DNA of 20,976 bases from DATFML01 sp964571225 (GCA_964571225.1 CAZNBB010000066.1:1-20976), one strand, 5' to 3'. Positions 1-6,876 are shown, counted from the first letter of the stretch. Notes: generated by a model from the sequence alone, not told the origin. Numbers and translations: made by a program.

Positions 1-35
1 GCGCGCCGCCCAACACCCACTCAGACACAGAAATT

Positions 36-61
36 TTTCCGTGCTTTCCGTGCTTTCCGTG
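36..61. repeat. Short tandem repeat, about 2.9 copies of a 9-bp unit
   Basis: The unit TTTCCGTGC is repeated head to tail three times (the third copy lacks its last matching base). It lies downstream of the stop codon of the DJ-1/PfpI gene. In the first 105 bases I see no gene; this repeat is the only structure. Similar CACGGAA-type short tandem repeats occur between genes in other proteobacteria, but I cannot assign a function. Confidence 0.6.
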
Positions 62-105
62 GCGTCGTTCGCTTTTGCCGATCATGCCCCCGCAGACAAA
101 ACCGC

Positions 106-797
106 TCAGCGGCCGAGCAGCTCGATCACCGCTTCGGCGGCGCTGGCACTGGACTGGGGGTTCTGGCCGGTGACCAGTTTGCCGTCCACCACGACGTGGT
201 CGCTCCAGTCCGGGGCGGTGTCCACTTCAGCGCCCAGCTCACGCAGCCGTGACTCCAGGAGAAACGGCATCAACGCATCCAGCTCCACCAGTTATTANNN
301 NNNNNNNCCGCACGCTCCTCGGCGTCGGTGAACGCCGCCACCTTGCGGCCCTTGAGGAACGGCGAACCGTCACTGCGTTTCGCCGTGACGAATGCCGCCG
401 GGCCGTGACAGACGGCGGCCACCACTTTGCCCTGGTCGGCGAAGGCACCGACCAACCGTGCCACATCGGGGTCCTCGGGCAAGTCGTACATGGTGCCGTG
501 GCCGCCGGGGAAGAACACGGCATCGAAGGCATCGAAATCCACCCCTGGGAGAGCCAGCGTCTTGTCGAGGGCATCCAGGGACAGCCGGGTGTCCGGGACA
601 TCCGGATCCTCCGGCATGCTGCGCGGGTCTATGGGCACAGCGCCACCCCGGGTGCTGGCTACCGCTACGCCATAGCCGTGGGCGCGGAAGCGCTGGTAGG
701 GCACCGCGAACTCCTCGAACCACAGCCCGGTGGGATGATCGTCATCGATTCGATCATGGCTGGTAACGACCATCAGTATCTGTTTGCGGGTGTTCAA
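106..797 (-). CDS. DJ-1/PfpI family protein (Hsp31-like), interrupted by an assembly gap
   Basis: Type-1 glutamine-amidotransferase-fold protein of the DJ-1/PfpI superfamily, Hsp31-like branch. Members are cytoplasmic and are described as chaperones, glyoxalase III-type enzymes or deglycases; which applies here cannot be told. The first 163 residues are clean: GLWFEE near residue 24 carries the acidic active-site residue, FPGGHGTMYDLP lies at 96-107, and the nucleophile elbow AAVCHGP has Cys130 and His131. The frame then runs into ten Ns (298-307). The expected C-terminal part (LMPFLLESRLRELGAEV and on, to TGA at 106-108) continues on the far side in another frame. The total of about 230 residues fits the family. 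The start is TTG at 797, supported by GGAGGAA at 804-810 with a 6-nt spacer. The two bases-triplets beside the gap read TAA TAA in the C-terminal frame, so the gene is either broken there or, more likely, mis-assembled. Confidence 0.85.
298..307. other. Assembly gap (10 Ns)
   Basis: Ten consecutive Ns lie inside the DJ-1/PfpI gene. Ten is a common arbitrary gap length, so the real missing length is unknown. The frames either side do not match across ten bases. Confidence 0.98.
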
Positions 798-903
798 GAC
801 GCGTTCCTCCGTGTGCGGGCCCGACGGGGCCGTTAAGCCTGAATTAAGGCTTTCCTGAAAGAATGACGACAGTACCGGGGCGGTGACTGTCGCGTTGTCA
901 TAC

Positions 904-934
904 GATGAAGCCGCCCCGGCGGGGCGGCTTCATC
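904..934 (+). promoter_or_regulatory. Perfect 14-bp hairpin in the leader of the small exported protein gene
   Basis: GATGAAGCCGCCCC at 904-917 and its exact reverse complement at 921-934 are separated by a 3-nt loop (GGC). The hairpin lies 48 bp before the ATG at 982, in the divergent interval between the DJ-1 gene and the small exported protein gene. No T-run follows on the plus strand, so a simple intrinsic terminator is not indicated. It could be a 5'-UTR stem, an attenuator-like element or an operator. Confidence 0.6.
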
Positions 935-981
935 CGCGAGGCCGACAACAAAAGGACGACCGTCTGGTCAAGGAGGTTACC

Positions 982-1263
982 ATGAACAGCAAGTTTCTTT
1001 CGGCGACAGCGCTTGCGGCCGGCCTGGCTCTCGCCAGCGGCGCGGTCATTGCGGCCGGTGGGGCCGGAGGCGGTGGCGGTGGCGGTGGCGGTGCTCCGGC
1101 CGCCGGTGCCATGCACCAGCAAGGAGGCATGGGCGACGTACTGCGTGATCAAGATCAGTTGCACCAGCAGGACCGCTTGAAGGACCGCGACCAGATCCAG
1201 GACACCGTACCGGACCAGGATCGCGACCGGGATCAGCTGCGCGACCGCATTCATCAACAGTAG
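982..1263 (+). CDS. Small exported protein: signal peptide, poly-Gly tract, Asp/Arg/Gln-rich tail
   Basis: A 93-residue protein of unknown function. Residues 1-25 form a typical Sec signal peptide: Asn-Ser-Lys start, an Ala/Leu/Gly hydrophobic core, and likely cleavage after AVIAA. Then come a run of glycines (about 26-37), a short Ala/Pro/Met/His/Gln hinge, and a highly charged tail (about 51-93) of repeated DQ, DR and QQ pairs, ending RIHQQ. The mature chain has almost no hydrophobic residues, so it is probably a disordered periplasmic or surface peptide. The start is clear: AAGGAGG at 970-976 lies 5 nt before ATG. It is divergent from the DJ-1 gene and convergent with the diguanylate cyclase. 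I do not recognise a named family; alternating Asp could bind cations, but this is speculation. Confidence 0.8.
   Translation: MNSKFLSATALAAGLALASGAVIAAGGAGGGGGGGGGAPAAGAMHQQGGMGDVLRDQDQLHQQDRLKDRDQIQDTVPDQDRDRDQLRDRIHQQ
1069..1092 (+). repeat. Four tandem GGCGGT hexamers inside the poly-Gly codons
   Basis: Four exact copies of GGCGGT encode part of the Gly run of the small exported protein. Copy-number change by slippage would stay in frame and only alter the length of the Gly linker. Confidence 0.7.
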
Positions 1264-1270
1264 CCTGACG

Positions 1271-1312
1271 GCCGGTTGCCGGCTGCAGCCCCGGATGCGG
1301 CCGGCAACTGGC
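1271..1312. terminator. Hairpin between convergent genes, probable bidirectional terminator
   Basis: A 13-bp stem is formed by 1271-1283 (GCCGGTTGCCGGC) and 1300-1312 (GCCGGCAACTGGC), with one G-T pair and a 16-nt loop. It fills the 66-bp space between the convergent stops at 1263 and 1330. No long T-run follows on either side, so efficiency is uncertain. Confidence 0.5.
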
Positions 1313-1329
1313 GCGCTTGCGTTCAGGGG

Positions 1330-2931
1330 TCAGACGGTGCGCACCGTGCCTCTGCCGCCGGGAGGCGGCGCGTCCCCGGCGTAGGTCTCCACGCGATTGC
1401 GTCCCAAGGACTTGGCTCGGTACAGCGCCTCGTCGGCCAGGCTCAAGGCCGCATCCAGCGTAGGGGCGTCGGCATCCACCCCGGCAAGGCCGATGCTCAC
1501 TGTGACCTTCACATCGCCTTCCGTGGTTTTCACCACCGCCTGCTCGACACTGGCCCGTAGGCGCTCGGCGGCTTCGTGGGCACCTTCGGGCGAGACTTCG
1601 GGAAGCACGATCGCAAATTCCTCGCCGCCCAGCCGCCCCAGGATATCGTAGTCGCGCAGCTGCCCCTTCAATACCGCAACAAAACCCTTGAGCACCACGT
1701 CGCCGGCGGCATGACCGTAGGTGTCGTTGACCCGTTTGAAATGATCGATGTCGGCCAGCAGCACGCTGACCGGATGCTTGTTGCGGATGAACCTGGGCAC
1801 CTCGCGCTCGGCGAGATCGAAAAAGAAGCGGCGGTTGTGGACACCGGTAAGGGGGTCGGTATTGGCCAGCCGGTGCAGCTCGTCTTCCATCAGCTTGCGG
1901 GCGGTAATGTCCACTATCCCCGCGATGTTGGCGGCTTCGCCGTGGAACTCGGTGCGATTCGCCGACAGCAGCACCTGCAGCTCGTCGCCCTGCAGGGTAC
2001 GCATGCCGACCTCCACCCCACGCACCTGGCCATCGCGCCTGAGATGCTCGAGGATGTGATCCCGTTCGACGCTGGAAGCGTAGAAGTGGCGGGTGGTCAG
2101 CTGCGGCTGATCCTGCTCCCGTATGCCGAACAGCGTGCGGGCGGCCTCGTTGGTGCGCAGGATCGCCCCGTCCCGGACCCGGGTCAGCACCATGGGCAGC
2201 GGCGCCGCATCGAACAGGCGCCGCAGATTCTCTTCGCTGAGGCGGGCGGTCCGTTCAGCGGACGCCCGTTCCTCGACCTCCTGCCTCAGCTGGACGTTCA
2301 GATGTCCCTGCAGATCCAGGTTGCGGCGCTCCAGGCGCTGAGCCCGGTTGGTGGAACGCACGAACTGGACGCCGAACAGGTTGACGAGCACCAGTAGCAA
2401 AGCAGGGATGGTCAACGCCTGCGGCCCTGCTTGCAAAAAGACCGCCGCCACCACCAGAAAGCCGGTACTCAACACCGGCGGTATCAACAATTGGATGCCG
2501 GACAGGGTCGGCGCGAAGGCATAATACGCCGTGACGATGGCGATGGTGCTGATGGTATGGAAATCCACCGTACCGCCCTGGCCGATGACCACCGCCAGAA
2601 ATGTCGCGGCGATGATGGCCTCGAACGCGAACAATGCTCGTGCCAGCACGGGACCGTTATAGGTGCGCCGAGCCGCCAGGTACACCGCCACGCCGCTCAA
2701 CAGCGCCAGGCAACGGGCGCCCAGCAGGGACCAGAACAGCGGGCCCAGACCCAGCGCCTGGTAGTCGGAAATAGACGCGACCACGTACAACAGGCCGCCC
2801 ACCAGACCCACCGTCCGGCTGCGGCTGGCGATCTGCTGCCATACGGATTGCAGAAAACGGGTTTCCGAAGCCGGATCCCGGTACAGGCCCGAGAAGGGAA
2901 AGAATTCAGAGTCTTCGGAGCCTGGATTCAT
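1330..2931 (-). CDS. Membrane-bound PAS-GGDEF diguanylate cyclase
   Basis: Predicted inner-membrane enzyme making cyclic di-GMP from two GTP. The 533 residues comprise a cytoplasmic start, about six hydrophobic helices between residues 41 and 191 (a MASE-like sensor; the subtype cannot be named), and a coiled coil at about 195-232. A PAS domain (about 235-345) follows, ending in the usual DITARK junction, and then a GGDEF domain (about 355-520). The active-site motif is GGEEF at 435-439, a functional variant. The product-inhibition I-site RxxD is present (Arg426, Asp429), so feedback inhibition is likely. The substrate-region wording NTDPLTGVHNRRFF is canonical. The ATG at 2931 has only weak Shine-Dalgarno complementarity, so the start is less certain than the body. 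It is divergent from the P-loop/MetA operon across a strong palindrome. Confidence 0.93.
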   Translation of the reverse strand: MNPGSEDSEFFPFSGLYRDPASETRFLQSVWQQIASRSRTVGLVGGLLYVVASISDYQALGLGPLFWSLLGARCLALLSGVAVYLAARRTYNGPVLARALFAFEAIIAATFLAVVIGQGGTVDFHTISTIAIVTAYYAFAPTLSGIQLLIPPVLSTGFLVVAAVFLQAGPQALTIPALLLVLVNLFGVQFVRSTNRAQRLERRNLDLQGHLNVQLRQEVEERASAERTARLSEENLRRLFDAAPLPMVLTRVRDGAILRTNEAARTLFGIREQDQPQLTTRHFYASSVERDHILEHLRRDGQVRGVEVGMRTLQGDELQVLLSANRTEFHGEAANIAGIVDITARKLMEDELHRLANTDPLTGVHNRRFFFDLAEREVPRFIRNKHPVSVLLADIDHFKRVNDTYGHAAGDVVLKGFVAVLKGQLRDYDILGRLGGEEFAIVLPEVSPEGAHEAAERLRASVEQAVVKTTEGDVKVTVSIGLAGVDADAPTLDAALSLADEALYRAKSLGRNRVETYAGDAPPPGGRGTVRTV

Positions 2932-2976
2932 CGAAGGGGCGGCACTGTGAGAAGCAACAGCAGTGTAACAGGGTTC

Positions 2977-3005
2977 GTCCCTCCGGACCGGCCCGGTCCG
3001 GGGAC
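2977..3005. promoter_or_regulatory. Near-perfect GC-rich palindrome in a divergent intergenic region
   Basis: CCGGACCGG (2983-2991) and CCGGTCCGG (2993-3001) are perfect inverted repeats around a single C. The flanking GTCC (2977-2980) and GGAC (3002-3005) extend the symmetry across a 2-nt bulge. It sits between the diguanylate cyclase (start 2931, minus) and the P-loop gene (start 3151, plus), so it could be an operator shared by both or a structured leader. Confidence 0.45.
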
Positions 3006-3114
3006 AAAGGCGCCATGGGGGTGGCTCCGGACAGAGCGCCGCGATCGACGACGGAGCACCGGATTGGGCAACTGACGGGCTCTGAAAGGCACGCTATTCC
3101 CCGCATTACTGGCA

Positions 3115-3120
3115 TACAAT
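3115..3120 (+). promoter_or_regulatory. Possible -10 box for the P-loop/MetA operon
   Basis: TACAAT matches five of six positions of the sigma-70 -10 consensus and lies 30 bp before the GTG start at 3151. No good -35 is seen at the right distance, so the call is tentative. Confidence 0.3.
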
Positions 3121-3150
3121 AGGCAGACGGCCGATATTCTGGAGCGTTTC

Positions 3151-3996
3151 GTGAAACTCACCGCCAAAGACTTCCGAGCCTGGGAGAACAAATCAGTGAC
3201 GCTGCTGGCCATGTCCGGCGTGGGAAAGACCCGGCTGGCCAATACCCTGCGCGAGCACCACTGGTTCCACTACTCGGGAGACTACCGCATCGGCACCCGG
3301 TACCTGGACGAACCCATTCTGGATCACATCAAGCAGCAGGCCATGCAAGTGCCGTTCCTGCGGGACCTGCTGCGCTCGGATTCGATCTATATCCGCAACA
3401 ACATCACCGCCGATCATCTCAAACCGGTCTCGAGCTTTCTCGGCAAACTGGGCAACCCGGCCCTCGGCGGACTGGGCCTCAAGGAGTTCAAGCGTCGCCA
3501 GGAACTGCACCGCCAGGCCGAGATCGCGGCCATGACGGAAGTGCCCCAGTTCATCCGCAAGGCCCACGACATCTACGGCTACGTGCACTTCGTCAACGAT
3601 GCCGGCGGCAGCATTTCGGAGCTGGACGACCCGGACGTCATCCGGGTGCTGGACGAGCACACCCTGATCCTCTACATCCAGGCCAGCCGGGACGACGAAC
3701 GCGAGCTCATACGCCGGGCCGAGCAGGCGCCCAAGCCCCTTTACTACCGGGAGGCGTTCCTGGACGAGCAACTGGAAATCTACATGCGCGAACGGGACCT
3801 GCCCTACGTGGCGCTCATCGACCCCGACGAGTTCGTCCGCTGGGTGTTTCCGCGCCTGTTCTACTACCGGATCCCCCGCTACGAGGCCATTGCCCAGCGC
3901 TACGGCTATACGGTCAGCACCGACGAACTGGCCCGGATCGAAAGCGAGACCGACTTTCTCAACCTGATCGAGCTGGCCATCGACCGTCAGTCGTAG
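3151..3996 (+). CDS. P-loop NTPase (kinase-like) of unknown function, upstream of metA-type gene
   Basis: A 281-residue soluble protein. A Walker A motif is clear near the N-terminus (AMSGVGKT, residues 20-27, after a hydrophobic strand VTLL). The following RLANTL helix and HYSGDYRIGTRY segment resemble the layout of small-molecule or nucleotide kinases. A hydrophobic strand ending VHFVNDAGG (about 145-153) is a Walker B-like candidate, and LILYIQASRDDE follows as another core strand. The rest is charged and helical, ending FLNLIELAIDRQS. The start is GTG, with GGAG at 3141-3144 six bases before it. Only 33 bp separate it from the homoserine acyltransferase gene, so the two are probably co-transcribed. 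I recognise no named family beyond P-loop NTPase and do not assign a substrate. Confidence 0.85.
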   Translation: MKLTAKDFRAWENKSVTLLAMSGVGKTRLANTLREHHWFHYSGDYRIGTRYLDEPILDHIKQQAMQVPFLRDLLRSDSIYIRNNITADHLKPVSSFLGKLGNPALGGLGLKEFKRRQELHRQAEIAAMTEVPQFIRKAHDIYGYVHFVNDAGGSISELDDPDVIRVLDEHTLILYIQASRDDERELIRRAEQAPKPLYYREAFLDEQLEIYMRERDLPYVALIDPDEFVRWVFPRLFYYRIPRYEAIAQRYGYTVSTDELARIESETDFLNLIELAIDRQS

Positions 3997-4029
3997 CCCG
4001 GCCGCCCACCACCTGCGAGTGAATTGACT

Positions 4030-5100
4030 ATGCCCCTGGTTGCCAACTCCGACCTGCCTGCATTCGCCCGCCTGCAGAAGGAAGGGGAAACCATCGTTCC
4101 GAGCGACGTCGCCCTGCACCAGGATATCCGGGAACTGCACGTCGGGCTTCTGAACATGATGCCAGATGCAGCCCTCGCCGCCACCGAGCGCCAGTTCTTC
4201 CGGCTGGTCGGGGAAAGCAACCAGATCGCCCAGTTCTACATGCATCCGTTCACCCTGGCCGGTCTGCCCAGAGGGCCCGAAGGCAAGGCCCATGTGGACC
4301 GTTTCTACGAGAGCTTCGAGCAGATCAAGGCGGAAGGGCTCGATGCCCTGATCATTACCGGTGCGAACGTCACCGGCAACGATCTCTCGGACGAGCCGTT
4401 CTGGGAACCGCTCATCGAGGTCATCGACTGGGCGTACGAAAACGTCACGTCCACCCTGTGCTCGTGCCTGGCCACCCACGCCGTGCTGCAGTTCCGCTAT
4501 GGCCAGCGGCGCCGGGCCCTCGGATTCAAGCGCTGGGGGGTATACCCCCACCGGGTGGTGGATTCGCGCCACCCCCTGGTGGCGGGCGTGAACACCCGTT
4601 TCGATGTGCCGCACTCGCGGTTCAATGACATCAGCCGGGCACAGTTCGAGCAGGCCGGCCTGCACACGCTGGTGGAGAGCCAGACCGCGGGCACTCACCT
4701 GGTGGTCAGCGAGGACCTGTTCCGCCTGGTGTTCTTCCAGGGTCATCCGGAGTACGACACCATCAGCCTGCTGAAGGAGTACAAGCGCGAGGTGGTGCGT
4801 TTCGCCATGGGAGAACGGGACGACTATCCGCCGTTTCCAGAGAACTATTTCAGCGTCACCGCCCAGGCCATCCTGGATGAACACAGAGACCAGGTCCGCG
4901 CCGCGCGGGAAAAGGGCGACCCCATGCCCGAGCTGCCGGAAAAGCTGATCGCCGGCGCAGTGGACAACACCTGGCACGACACCGCCGAGGCGGTAATCAA
5001 CAACTGGGTCGGCAAGATCTACCAGATCACCAACATCGACCGACGCCTGCCCTTCGCCGACGGCATCGACCCGAACGACCCGCTGGGGTTGAAGCGCTGA
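4030..5100 (+). CDS. metA: Homoserine O-succinyltransferase-type enzyme (MetA family)
   Basis: Cytoplasmic enzyme that acylates the hydroxyl of L-homoserine, committing it to methionine synthesis. The fold is glutamine-amidotransferase-like. Visible family marks are NMMPDAALAATERQF (43-57), the nucleophile segment TSTLCSCLATHA with Cys146, KRWGVYPHRV, and FFQGHPEYD with His239 and Glu241 completing the triad. At 356 residues it is longer than E. coli MetA (309). The extra length includes an insert around TGANVTGNDLSDEPFW, near the region that sets the acyl donor, and a longer C-terminus. Succinyl versus acetyl specificity therefore cannot be read safely. The ATG at 4030 is preferred, with GAGTGA at 4017-4022 and a 7-nt spacer; an in-frame TTG two codons upstream is the alternative. 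It is likely in an operon with the preceding P-loop gene. Confidence 0.88.
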   Translation: MPLVANSDLPAFARLQKEGETIVPSDVALHQDIRELHVGLLNMMPDAALAATERQFFRLVGESNQIAQFYMHPFTLAGLPRGPEGKAHVDRFYESFEQIKAEGLDALIITGANVTGNDLSDEPFWEPLIEVIDWAYENVTSTLCSCLATHAVLQFRYGQRRRALGFKRWGVYPHRVVDSRHPLVAGVNTRFDVPHSRFNDISRAQFEQAGLHTLVESQTAGTHLVVSEDLFRLVFFQGHPEYDTISLLKEYKREVVRFAMGERDDYPPFPENYFSVTAQAILDEHRDQVRAAREKGDPMPELPEKLIAGAVDNTWHDTAEAVINNWVGKIYQITNIDRRLPFADGIDPNDPLGLKR

Positions 5101-5180
5101 GCCGTTCCCGCCCATAACCGACGCCAGCCGGCTTCGCCACCGGCAGCATTCCAACGATCTGTGCTATTGCATCAGCCACG

Positions 5181-5311
5181 GCAGGGTGGGTTAGCGTATT
5201 TCGCGTAACCCACCATGGGGTGCGAAGCCGCCGACGCCATTCAGTGGCGGTGGGCCCGACGGCACGGCAGGTGGATTACGGCGCAGACGACGCGCCCAAC
5301 CCACCCTACGT
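5181..5311. repeat. MITE-like palindromic intergenic repeat (GGGTGGGTTA / TAACCCACC type)
   Basis: Two back-to-back hairpins occur. The left one pairs GGTGGGTTA (5185-5193) with TAACCCACC (5206-5214), and GCG with CGC inside it. The right one pairs GGTGGATTA (5270-5278 region) with CAACCCACC (5297-5305 region), with mismatches. The outer ends, CAGGGTGGGTT and AACCCACCCTACG, are also inverted repeats, giving a unit of about 130 bp. Repeats of this wording are common between genes in gammaproteobacteria and some other phyla. The rest of the 360-bp interval 5101-5461 holds no gene I can support. Confidence 0.6.
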
Positions 5312-5418
5312 CCAATGGGAATCCACTGAGCAAGTGCCATTGGCCCCAACGCCAGGGTACATGTGGGTTTCACCGCCGCGCGCCCGTCTACACTGGGTAG
5401 GGTAACAGTGGAGCTTAG

Positions 5419-5454
5419 TGGTCCAGGGTGCCTGGGCACCAGACCAGGGGAGGG
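5419..5454 (+). promoter_or_regulatory. Hairpin abutting the ribosome binding site of the AIF-like gene
   Basis: GGTGCC (5427-5432) and GGCACC (5435-5440) form a tight inverted repeat. TGGTC (5419-5423) and GACCA (5442-5446) extend it across small bulges. The very strong Shine-Dalgarno GGGGAGGG follows at once (5447-5454), 7 nt before the ATG at 5462. The arrangement could tune translation or bind a regulator. Confidence 0.45.
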
Positions 5455-5461
5455 TCCGACC

Positions 5462-6634
5462 ATGCACTGTCCTTATCTGATCGTAGGCGGCGGCATGGCC
5501 GCAAACGCGGCGGTCCGCGGCATTCGAGAAATCGACCCCGCCGGCGACATCACCATGATCGGCGCCGAGCCCCATACGCCCTACAAACGCCCCCCGTTGA
5601 GCAAGGATCTGTGGAAGGGCAAGTCCCGGGAGTCAATCTGGTATCCAGGCGCAGAGGATCACGCCCATATTCACCGGGATACCCACGCCACATCCATCGA
5701 TGCCGGCCGCAAGACCGTAACCGACGCCGACGGCCGGAGTTACGAATACGGCAAACTGCTCATCGCCACCGGCGGCCGGCCACGACGGCTGCCCGGAGCC
5801 GGCGACGATATCATCTATTTCCGCACCGTGGATGACTTCGACCGGCTGCACCGGCTGTGCGAGCAAGGCGGCGACGTGGTTGTCATAGGCGGAGGGTTCA
5901 TCGGGGCGGAGATCAGCGCCGCACTGGCCATGAATGGCGCCCCTGTCACCCTGGTCTTCCCCGACGATGGGGTGGGCGGGCGGATGTTCCCGCCCGCACT
6001 GGCGGGATTTCTGAACGACTACTACCGGGAACGGGGCGTGACCGTGCTGAGCGGCCGGCACGTCGAGGAAGTACGGACCGGAGCCGGGCAGGTCACGGTG
6101 CGCACCAATACGGGGGAGCGGCTGTCGGCCAAGGCCGTGGTGGCCGGGCTCGGGATCGTCCCCAACACCGAACTCGCCGAGGCCGCCGGACTGGCAGTCG
6201 ACAACGGCGTGGTAGTGGACCGGTTCACCGCCACCACCAGCCCCGACATCTATGCCGCCGGCGACGTGGCCAATTTCCGCAACCCGGCGCTGGACACGCG
6301 GCTGCGGGTCGAACACGAGGACAACGCGCTCACCATGGGAGCGGTGGCCGGCCGGAACATGGCCGGCCGTACCCAGCCCTACGACCATCTGCCGTTTTTC
6401 TACTCCGACCTGTTCGATCTGGGCTACGAGGCGGTGGGCCGGGTGGACGCCGGCCTGCAGATGGTGGAGGACTGGCGCGAGCCCTACCGCAAGGGGGTGG
6501 TCTATTATCTGGAAGGGGACCGCGTGCGCGGCGTCCTGCTGTGGAACACCTGGGAACAGGTGGACCGGGCGCGGGACTTGATCGCCGCCAGGGACAAGGT
6601 GGAGCCGGCCACCCTCGCCGGACGGATCGGCTAG
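5462..6634 (+). CDS. AIF-like FAD/NAD(P)-dependent oxidoreductase
   Basis: Soluble two-dinucleotide flavoprotein that would pass electrons between NAD(P)H and a partner or quinone via FAD. The 390 residues show the FAD Rossmann motif VGGGMAANAA (8-16), KRPPLSK (42-48), LLIATGGRPR, the NAD(P) motif VVVIGGGFIGAE (139-150), the second FAD motif DIYAAGDVANF (262-272), and an AIF/reductase C-terminal domain. The last carries PFFYSDLFDLGYEAVG and KGVVYYLEGDRVRGVLLWN, closely resembling the mitochondrial AIF C-terminal strand region. No signal peptide is visible. The ATG at 5462 is chosen because GGGGAGGG precedes it; an open frame reaches back to 5363 but that part lacks family features. It appears monocistronic. 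A ferredoxin or Rieske partner, as expected for rhodocoxin-reductase relatives, is not encoded beside it, so the partner is unknown. Confidence 0.9.
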   Translation: MHCPYLIVGGGMAANAAVRGIREIDPAGDITMIGAEPHTPYKRPPLSKDLWKGKSRESIWYPGAEDHAHIHRDTHATSIDAGRKTVTDADGRSYEYGKLLIATGGRPRRLPGAGDDIIYFRTVDDFDRLHRLCEQGGDVVVIGGGFIGAEISAALAMNGAPVTLVFPDDGVGGRMFPPALAGFLNDYYRERGVTVLSGRHVEEVRTGAGQVTVRTNTGERLSAKAVVAGLGIVPNTELAEAAGLAVDNGVVVDRFTATTSPDIYAAGDVANFRNPALDTRLRVEHEDNALTMGAVAGRNMAGRTQPYDHLPFFYSDLFDLGYEAVGRVDAGLQMVEDWREPYRKGVVYYLEGDRVRGVLLWNTWEQVDRARDLIAARDKVEPATLAGRIG

Positions 6635-6680
6635 GACCCACCCCGGCCGCGCCTCAACAGCCTCGGCTCCGTCAATAAAA

Positions 6681-6708
6681 TGCAAAAGCCCCCCCGTTGC
6701 GGGCGGCT
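6681..6708 (-). terminator. Orphan intrinsic terminator reading on the minus strand
   Basis: Read on the minus strand, a GC stem (AGCCGCCC / GGG-GGGCT with one mismatch, 6687-6708) is followed by TTTTGCATTTTATT. That is terminator-like, but no minus-strand gene lies before it; the flanking genes are both plus. The remaining sequence in 6635-6873 shows no coding potential I can support. Confidence 0.35.
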
Positions 6709-6876
6709 CGCCCTCGTCAGTCACGACCTCTCGATCCTGGCAAACTGCGACGAAGTTCCAAATTCCGAGCCTTGGCGGCCACTTGGGCCCCGATCTGTGA
6801 TGGCGGTCGCGGTGACCGGCTCCAAATACCCTATGGTAACGACCAGATACCGCCACAACACGCGAGGCTCAATGTG

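Noticed and set aside
883..981. Upstream extension of the small exported protein
   Set aside because: The extension runs through the 14-bp hairpin, lacks a ribosome binding site and would bury the signal peptide; the ATG at 982 has AAGGAGG.
3193..5154. A 653-codon minus-strand open frame across the P-loop and metA genes
   Set aside because: It is antisense to two genes with recognised motifs and correct starts, and its composition is of the shadow type.
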